Source: Owenia fusiformis
Lineage: Eukaryota; Annelida; Polychaeta; Sabellida; Oweniidae
Assembly: GCA_903813345.2 (NCBI GenBank)
Contig: CAIIXF020000005.1
Location: forward strand, 13,765,375-13,829,374
DNA length: 64,000 bases
Direction of reading: 5' to 3'
A program made the translations under genes and the position numbers. Of this stretch, positions 57,368 through 64,000 are shown piece after piece. Positions within the stretch are counted from its first letter, which is position 1. Each line of letters begins with the position of its first letter. The notes below the pieces were generated by a model. It was not told where the DNA came from. It searched no databases and saw only the letters and a program-made list of their open reading frames with translations.

Positions 57368-57451
57368 GTTGGTGATTAGATTCATATTAGTCTTCTTCTC
57401 CATAGTTTACTCGCCGTTTAAAATTGCTTAACTCCCCTTTTCCTTGTTCAG

Positions 57452-57598
57452 CAAAACGTGCTCATAACATCGGTGACTACGTAAGTATCACTGCAATTGA
57501 AAAGACAAAGATCAGTGAGACAATGCCAAAACCCACGAAGTCACTAATCACCATTGATGACACCAGGGCGGTTAAAAAGAGAGATAATAAACGAACAG
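57452..57598 (+). CDS. Cassette 0, exon a (divergent copy)
   Basis: After TTGTTCAG; 147 nt, phase 1 to phase 1. It encodes KRAHNIGDYVSITAIEK through TIDDTRAVKKRDNKRTG, homologous to the exon a copies downstream but with the middle 60 nt missing. Its 3' junction reads ACAG-GCATGA, so the donor has GC where the other copies have GT. It may use a GC donor or be unspliced. A strong internal donor TAC-GTAAGT lies at 57480. Confidence 0.6.
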
Positions 57599-57787
57599 GC
57601 ATGATTGCCTCTGTGAATTTAAGATTTTATAGAAAAATTAAGAAGAATCACACCTTGTAAATTATTTAAACCATTGAATCAATCCAATAAAGAAAGCCAT
57701 GATCTGCTAGACCAATTGCAAGAATTCTGTTTAAAAAAACTGTAACTGTCTTTTTTCATTTCTTTGAATTCCTTAAGAATACGTTAG

Positions 57788-57924
57788 AAAAGGCATCGCA
57801 ATACGAGGAGCGAATTTTCGATGAAGAACCTGTTGAAGGAGTTTTTCAAACATCTTTACTCCCACAAAGCTGCAAAGCTGATGAAAAGCGGATGAAGATT
57901 TATGAATACATCGTTCTGTTTTGA
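57788..57924 (+). CDS. Cassette 0, exon b (terminal, altered stop)
   Basis: Acceptor ACGTTAG; phase 1. Reads EKASQYEERIFDEEPVEG then VFQTSLLPQSCKADEKRM. About 22 bp carrying the stop codon of the other copies are missing, so it ends VLF at a later TGA (57922). Confidence 0.55.
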
Positions 57925-58080
57925 CATCAAATCAGATATTAGTGGGCATACCTAAGATTTTGCTTTCGTTAATGATCTTTACAATTTTTTGATTACTAAG
58001 TGGGCATTTGGGTCATAGAACAACCCAGTGAAGGTTTTGCACATTTCGTTAAAATTCTGTTTCTACCCCATTTTGTTTAG

Positions 58081-58287
58081 TGGAACATTCTCATGAGAAC
58101 TTTGATGATGTAAGTGACGTCACTGCAACTGAAAGTTCTATGATACATTTGACCAAATCAACATCCAAGGAGCCAGATGATGATGACCATACGATGACTA
58201 ATCCTGATACTAAAGACAAAGATCGGGAGTCACCAGTCACCATTGATGACACCAAGGCGGCTAAAAAGAGAGATGATAAACGAACAG
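58081..58287 (+). CDS. Cassette 1, exon a
   Basis: After TTGTTTAG; 207 nt, phase 1 both ends, so inclusion or skipping keeps the frame. Acidic then basic: HSHENFDDVSDVTATESS, KEPDDDDHTM, TIDDTKAAKKRDDKRTG. Donor GTATTT. It contains an internal GTAAGT followed by TGACGTCA (about 58107-58120). No known domain. Confidence 0.6.
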
Positions 58288-58483
58288 GTATTTAATGGTT
58301 GTCTCTGTGAATTTAAAAATTTATAGAAAAAATAAGAAGAATCACACCTTGTATATAAATAATTTAAACCATTGAATTAATACAATAAAGAAAGCCATGA
58401 TCTCCTAGACCAATTGCAATAATTCTGTTTAAAAACTGTAACTGTCTTTTTTCATTTCTTTGAATTCCTGAAGAATACGTTAG

Positions 58484-58620
58484 AAAAGGCAACGCAATAC
58501 GAGGAGCGAATTTTCGATGAAGAACCTGTTGAAGGAGTTTTTCAAACATCTTTACTCCCACAGAGCTGCAAAGCTGATGTAAAGCGGATGAAGATATATG
58601 AATACATCGAAAATTCGTAA
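58484..58620 (+). CDS. Cassette 1, exon b (terminal)
   Basis: Acceptor ACGTTAG after a T-rich tract; phase 1. Encodes EKATQYEERIFDEEPVEG, VFQTSLLPQSCKADVKRM and KIYEYIENS, then TAA 58618. This is the intact version of the cassette terminus. Confidence 0.55.
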
Positions 58621-58796
58621 ATCTCAACATTTTGTTTTGACATCAAATCAGATATTAGTGGGCATACCTAAGGTTTTGCTTTCGTTAATGTTCTTTACAA
58701 TTTTTTGATTACTAAGTGGGCATTTGGGTCATAGAACAACCCTGTGAAGGTTTTGCACATTTCGTTAAAATTCTGTTTCTACCCCATCTTGTTTAG

Positions 58797-59003
58797 TGGA
58801 ACATTCTCATGAGAACTTTGATGATGTAAGTGACGTCACTGCAACTGAAAGTTCTAAGATATATTTGACCAAATCAACATCCAAGGAGCCAGATGATGAT
58901 GACCATACGATGACTAATCCTGATACCAAAGACAAAGATCGGGAGTCACCAGTCACCATTGATGACACCAAGGCGGCTAAAAAGAGAGATGATAAACGAA
59001 CAG
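58797..59003 (+). CDS. Cassette 2, exon a
   Basis: 207 nt, almost identical to 58081-58287 (MIH becomes KIY), same phases, same GTATTT donor and internal GTAAGT/TGACGTCA. Confidence 0.6.
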
Positions 59004-59201
59004 GTATTTAATGGTTATCTCTGTGAATTTAAAAATTTATAGAAAAAATAAGAAGAATCACACCTTGTATATAAATAATTTAAGCCATTGAATTAATACA
59101 ATAAAGAAAGCCATGATCTGCTAGACCAATTGCAAGAATTTTGTTTAAAAAAACTGTAACTGTCTTTTTTCATTTCTTTGAATTCCTTAAGAATACGTTA
59201 G

Positions 59202-59287
59202 AAAAGGCATCGCAATACGAGGAGCGAATTTTCGATGAAGAACCTGTTGAAGGAGTTTTTCAAAAATCTTTACTCCCGCAAAGCTGA
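59202..59287 (+). CDS. Cassette 2, exon b (truncated by deletion)
   Basis: Same acceptor and start as cassette 1, but a small deletion after LLPQS brings TGA (59285-59287) into frame, removing the KRMKIYEYIENS end. Confidence 0.55.
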
Positions 59288-59506
59288 TGTAAAGCTGATG
59301 AAGATATATGAATACATCGAAAATTCGTAAATCTCAACATTTTGTTTTGACATCAAATCAGATATTAGTGGGCATACCTAAGGTTTTGCTTTCGTTAATG
59401 TTCTTTACAATTTTTTGATTACTAAGTGGGCATTTGGGTCATAGAACAACCCTGTGAAGGTTTTGCACATATCGTTAAAATTCTGTTTCTACCCCATCTT
59501 GTTTAG

Positions 59507-59677
59507 TGGAACATTCTCATGATGTCTTTGATGATGTAAGTGACGTCACTGCAACTGAAAGTTCTAAGATAAATTTGACCAAATCAACATCCAAGGAGCC
59601 AGATGATGATGACCATACGATGACTAATCCTGATACTAAAGACAAAGATCGCGAGAAAGGGGAAGAAATGGGGACAG
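59507..59677 (+). CDS. Cassette 3, exon a (variant 3' end)
   Basis: 171 nt, phase 1 both ends. The first two thirds match the other copies, then it diverges to DREKGEEMGTG before donor GTATTG. No exon b follows it; in phase its next partner is 61156-61216. Confidence 0.6.
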
Positions 59678-60094
59678 GTATTGAATCGTTTTCTTAGTAA
59701 GGTCCACGTGTAGTATGGCAAGTGATTTTAGACAGTCATATCTTTCACCATGAGTATTTTCTGGGTATAAATATAGTGGTTTTTATTAAAACAATATCTA
59801 CGGTTGCCCTATGGTCTTCGTACAGCGTACCTAGTTATTCTACTGGCAATAAATTCGCCGTAGAAATTAGAACTCGGACCTATAACTTTCATTTTACAGT
59901 CAACGTAGATGTTAACAAACCGAAAAAGGTTCCACGGTGGCCGTACGTCGGACGTACGGTCGGTTTGAGGCTGACCTTTGATTTTAAGTGTCATAATTTA
60001 CCTTTGCGAATTGTAGGATTGCCGTAAGAGCCCCTGTAGCCGCTCTGCGTCTGTCTTGGTATTTGTCAAAAAGCTACGCTGTAGAGCCACCCTA
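59678..60094. other. Ankyrin gene intron, palindromic repeat remnants
   Basis: Contains CCGTACGTCGGACGTACGG at about 59940 (odd-length palindrome) and GCCGTAG/CTACGG words of the 1641-1810 family. The 101-codon ORF here has no domain. Confidence 0.4.
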
Positions 60095-60925
60095 CGGTAG
60101 GGTGTTTCATTTTTCAAGAATGTTCTCGGATTACAACGGCCCTTTAACACGGGATTACAAATGGTGCTGGTAATTCACTGATTTTTTTTCAACAAAATCG
60201 GATAACTTTAAAACTGGTCCGTCGGCCATTCTTTCCGTCCCATTGAATAACATTGTGGGCGACGCCCATTTTTCAATGAAAAACAATGCCTTCGCACTTC
60301 TTTTGCCGCTCATTTACCGGAAATGGTTAGAACCAATATTTCTGATATAAGCATTTGAGAATACATCAAAACACTTTCAATTGATGTAAACTAGACTGTT
60401 AGCAGTTCTAGCAGTTAAATTCACGAATCTTTTCTTTTCTGTCAACAATTTGAATTTTTATAGAAAGGTATCATAATATAACAAAAAATCCCCTTGCAAA
60501 TCTAATAAAACATGTTTTAAGAATAAAAGTGGCCGAAATCAATTTTTATTTTTGACCCCCTCCCCCAGTAGACTACAGGTTAGTAGACTGGCAATATCTC
60601 AGTCACAAAAAGTGCTAGAACAATCTAGTTTGCATCACTTGAAAGTGTTTTGATATATATCCAAGTGCTTATAACAGGAAAATATTTTCCAATCATTTCC
60701 GGCAAATGATAAGCAAAGAAGTGCAAATTAATGTTTTCCATTGAAAAGTGGGCGTTGTCTACAATGTTATCCAATGGGACGGAAAGAATGGCCGACGGAC
60801 CAGTTTTAACGTTATCCGATTTTGTTGAATAAAAATCAGTGAACTACTGGCACCATTTGTAACCCCATGTTAAGGGGCCGTTATGATCTGAGAACATTCT
60901 TGAAAAATGAAACACCCTACCCTAC
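60095..60925. mobile_element. Foldback element in ankyrin intron
   Basis: The arms of about 270 bp are inverted copies: GGTGTTTCATTTTTCAAGAA, AATGGTGC, GGTCCGTCGGCCATTCTTTC and GAATAACATTGT on the left are found inverted at 60690-60920. The loop is about 300 bp. No ORF; no clean duplication. Confidence 0.75.
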
Positions 60926-61155
60926 GGTGACCGTGTGTCATCATTTAAAATCAAAATACGCAGTATAGCTACCGTTGCAAATGTGACTGCTCAAATACAT
61001 GATCGTAGAATTTCCACGGCAGCCGTAGAATTTCCATTGGCCGTGGGAATAATGGACCGTACGATCCCAAATGTGACTGAGACTTTATTCTGCAGTCCCC
61101 CTATCACATCAAGTCCCTTACTGGAATTTATTATCATTTTTGTGTCAATTTTCAG
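60926..61155. other. Ankyrin gene intron with remnant of the 1641-1810 MITE family
   Basis: GGCAGCCGTAGAATTTCC and CAAATGTGACTGAGACTTTA match the MITE in the SLC6 intron. It ends with TTTTCAG before 61156. Confidence 0.5.
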
Positions 61156-61216
61156 ATAATACCTCAAAAAGTAAACGTGACCTTTTTGATGAAGAAGATG
61201 TAAAAAGAATCTTAAG
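61156..61216 (+). CDS. Ankyrin gene, penultimate exon
   Basis: After AATTTTCAG; phase 1 start, phase 2 end at GTAGGA. With the G of any exon a it reads DNTSKSKRDLFDEEDVKRIL. RDLFDEEDV resembles ERIFDEEPV of exon b, so it may be the original, non-duplicated relative. Confidence 0.6.
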
Positions 61217-61336
61217 GTAGGAATAATAGTTTGTTTGTATTCATACATGTATCGTCTTCTCGAAGTGCTATGAAATCACTACTGCTATCTAAAATGACCG
61301 ATCCGAATAGCAGAATTTAAGTATAGACCACATATA

Positions 61337-63168
61337 CAGGGTGTCAAAAAACAACGGCACCCCCCCCCCCTTCTACAGCAAAAAGTCCTTAGTGTTACAT
61401 ATCGCGTCATACCTCATTTAAAAGATAATTTAATTCTGGAGTTACTTATCAATTTTCATTTGATAAAACTTTATATTAAAAAAGCTACATCGTTTCAAAG
61501 TTTGCTACTTCGGTACTTTGTTTGCTGCTCTGTTACTGGTTAAAGGTCAAATCTTAAGAAAGTGGAATATGAAAGAATAAGCCCTTTAGCCTAAGCTAAT
61601 TCCATTTATAGATGGCAGTCATATGATAAAAATTCAGGAAATTATAACATAGAAGGTATGGGGATTCTCTAGATTTTTCACCCTTTTCTCTGATTCTTTG
61701 AAAAAATTATTTTTATTTTAAAAAATTCTTGGGCCATAGGTCATGATAAGATTGTTATCTATTTAAAGACATCAAAGATATATCTTTTCCAACTGTTATA
61801 TAACTGGAAAATGACTAATTGGTCAAGGGTTACTACAGGGCCATACATTCCATGTGAACTTTCTTCTTAGTATTTCTTCTGAAAGTACAAGATATCTAAC
61901 ATCTATAATTACATTTTGTAGTGTTCGTTAATAAAAATGTCTGGAGAAAAAACTTTAGAAACATTTTCAATGATGTCAAATATAAGTGTAAGTTGGCATA
62001 TTGGATCAGTTTCTGAGTCTGCGAATAAATTATTTGGGATTAGTTATAAAACTATGTCTGAATGTAAACTTTCAAATCCTGCATCAAATATCTGAATGGT
62101 CTCTCTTGCCCGTAGCCAGCTTTTACCAGGAGGGGGAGCTTTTTTCCAGGGGGAGGGGGGGGAGCTTTTTCACAATTTTGGCTAAAAATCATGCAAAAAA
62201 TTCTCAGAATGGTGAAAAACTGCATGATTTTAAACGAATTTCTAGCCAGGGGGGGAGCTTCCGCTCCCCCATCTCCCCCTCTGGCTACGGGCCTGTCTCT
62301 AACTATCTAGTTAACTTAACCTTTTATCCTGTATCAGTATGTGGACAATAGTAAATATTGTAATTCAAGCTGCACTTAAAACAAGCAGTATCTTACTGGT
62401 GGCTATATAAACTTATTGACCCCAGGTCATTTTTGGTGATTTAAGCTGACCAACATCAAGCCAAATATTTTAAACAAAATAGCCAATATTCATCTTTATT
62501 TTCCATTATTTATGTTGTTTTAAAAGACTAAAAAACTTCATACCAATGATATATAAGATCTTACCTAAAAATCTGTTGATTTTCTGAATGAATGAGGAAA
62601 CAGAAATGGTAGCTTTATGATGTTAAAATCATAGTATAAATGTGATGTTTTACATGTTGGTTCAATGGGGAACTGCTTTAGGCCTAAGATTCTTTTCCTG
62701 AAAATGGGCTAGACATCTATTGGCTGTTTATAGAGTATTTTCAACTATTTAGCTGGGCTAAACTCCTGTATTAACCCAGATTTCAACTGCACTGAATATA
62801 ATATGAGCTCAGTTCTGAAAGACAGGGTATAGAAATTGATGGACAAATAAAAAGAGCCTCTTGAAAAAAGATACAGTAAGGATGTAATTTTGAAGAATGT
62901 GAGAGTGCTTAGAGGATTATGCAATGCTACACCTTTATTTGAATTTTTATTGACATTATATCCATCCAGATAAGCTGCTTTTCAAGCAGCAACTGGTAGT
63001 CATACCAACTAATAAGAATCAGCTGTAAATCTGTAAAATTATAAGGTATAAAGCTGAAATTTCTCAGGTAACTCCAGAATTAAATTGTCTTTAAAATGAT
63101 ATATGACACACCATGTTACTTTAAGTACTTTTTGCTGTAGAGGGGGTGCCGTTGTTTTTTATACCCTG
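61337..63168. mobile_element. 1.83-kb TA-flanked non-autonomous element in ankyrin intron
   Basis: CAGGGTGTCAAAAAACAAC at the left and its near inverse at the right (GTTGTTTTTTATACCCTG), flanked by TA. The TIRs extend about 130 bp (GGCACCCCC, CAGCAAAAAGT, TTTAATTCTGGAGTTAC). No transposase. A CAGGCCC MITE is nested at 62105-62295. Confidence 0.8.
62105..62295. mobile_element. CAGGCCCGTAGCCAGG-family MITE, copy 3
   Basis: CTTGCCCGTAGCCAG at the left (first bases mutated), CTGGCTACGGGCCTG at the right, with GTCTCT at both edges, as the 6-bp repeat seen for copy 2 would predict. Confidence 0.7.
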
Positions 63169-63284
63169 TATAAATTCAGCGAGTGACAATGGACCGGGCG
63201 GGTTCAATTGCTGATAACTAGCTGAGTACATACTCTTTCGTGTCTAATTTTAATATCTATGATAGTGATCAGTTTGCCTGGCGG

Positions 63285-63350
63285 GTGGTAGGGTGGGCGA
63301 GCGGTCGGTTGGACAGATGGGTGGGCGGACGGACGGGCGGGAGTCGATCC
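63285..63350 (+). repeat. G-rich degenerate tandem tract
   Basis: Repeats of GGGTGGGCG/GGACGGACGGGCGGG, about 66 bp, with several G triplets in the + strand; could form a quadruplex. It lies in the last intron. Confidence 0.5.
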
Positions 63351-63602
63351 CGATAAATCTTGTCTACAGTTTTCCAGCCAAACCGTTTCATGGAGCCATC
63401 TGAAAGGGGGGCGAGTTGTTTGTAGAATGAATCGGGGGATTTTTTCATGAATTTCGCTTATGTTTTTCATCCAAAAACATCAATGCACTTTAAAACATTT
63501 TGTTTACTTTAAGATTACACCATGTAATCCAAAAATATATTTCTCATTTTCAAAGATAATCCATGGATTAACACCCAGGTATTTTTATTTTTCAAACTTC
63601 AG

Positions 63603-63636
63603 AGGGCTGGGAATCAATGATGCTCAACGCTTTTGA
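63603..63636 (+). CDS. Ankyrin gene, possible final exon
   Basis: After ACTTCAG. Its first A completes the codon left by 61216 (phase 2), then GLGINDAQRF and TGA at 63634. It is supported only by acceptor, phase and position; the gene could instead continue outside the window. Confidence 0.4.
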
Positions 63637-64000
63637 ATACGATAAATGCTGTTTTAAATAGGTTTTACGTATGCCAATAATTTCTCAAATTATGTAAGCT
63701 GAATGCATTCCTTAATCCCTAGAATGCCTATCATATAGCATTCTTTTGTCTTGGCCACTTAATATGTTTTGTTGCTGTCTGATCATCAAATCAAATTGTT
63801 GTTATTTAAAGATGTCAGTCAAATCTGGTGAAACAGCACAACATTAACCTAAATAGCACAAGTACATATTATGTAACTCATCCATAATATTTCATGCATC
63901 AGGTATTAAGGCTTAGGGGATTAACTTTTACACGTAAACTGAACTGACAGATGTGTATGCTTACATGTACAACTTCCAGGATTGTAAGAATTCAAAACTT
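63637..64000. other. Downstream flank
   Basis: No feature recognised. Confidence 0.35.

Noticed and set aside
59722-60027. 101-codon frame between cassettes and foldback
   Set aside because: Lies in repeat remnants with a palindrome and has no acceptor or homology.
1-64000. tRNA or rRNA genes
   Set aside because: None noticed by eye; a covariance-model search was not possible, so absence is not proven.

Overview
The window is animal genomic DNA: intron-rich genes with consensus GT-AG junctions, AT-rich spacers, and very many nested DNA transposons, satellites and retroelements. The SLC6, DUF829 and HtrL-like genes, the Ngaro-type tyrosine-recombinase retrotransposon and the frequent ATACATGTA-like words would fit a marine invertebrate, perhaps a mollusc or another spiralian. 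That placement is inference.

Layout. 1-3245 holds the last five exons of a sodium-coupled SLC6 transporter (+). 5148-6122 is an uninterrupted DUF829/TMEM53-like alpha/beta-hydrolase ORF (+). 9535-12342 is a two-exon gene (-) for a type II membrane protein with an HtrL/YibB-like glycosyltransferase domain. 13980-33227 is a 19.2 kb giant foldback element. Its 3.5-4 kb terminal inverted repeats are largely built from a 135-bp satellite, an 8-bp direct duplication flanks it, and its spacer carries further satellites and at least six smaller nested elements. 35641-40365 is a decayed non-LTR retrotransposon (SGNH-hydrolase/zinc-knuckle ORF1, APE-RT ORF2) inside a 123-bp minisatellite. 41494-47845 is a Ngaro-type element with the full split direct repeat layout A1-ORFs-B1-A2-B2. 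Its gag is interrupted by a 531-bp MITE-like insertion with a 7-bp target duplication. 47846-54269 is mostly repeat-derived spacer with two possible small exons. 54270-63636 is an ankyrin-repeat gene (+) with about 16 repeats in two exons, followed by tandemly duplicated C-terminal exon cassettes of about 0.71 kb, several with their own stop codon.

The host genes look functionally unrelated. The strongest candidates for something new are (1) the giant satellite-armed foldback element, (2) the tandem alternative-terminus cassettes of the ankyrin gene, and (3) the well-preserved nested insertions, where duplications or an internal empty site give the insertion history.

All exon structures were inferred by eye from splice consensus, phase and reading frame. 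Without transcripts or homology searches, names are family level.
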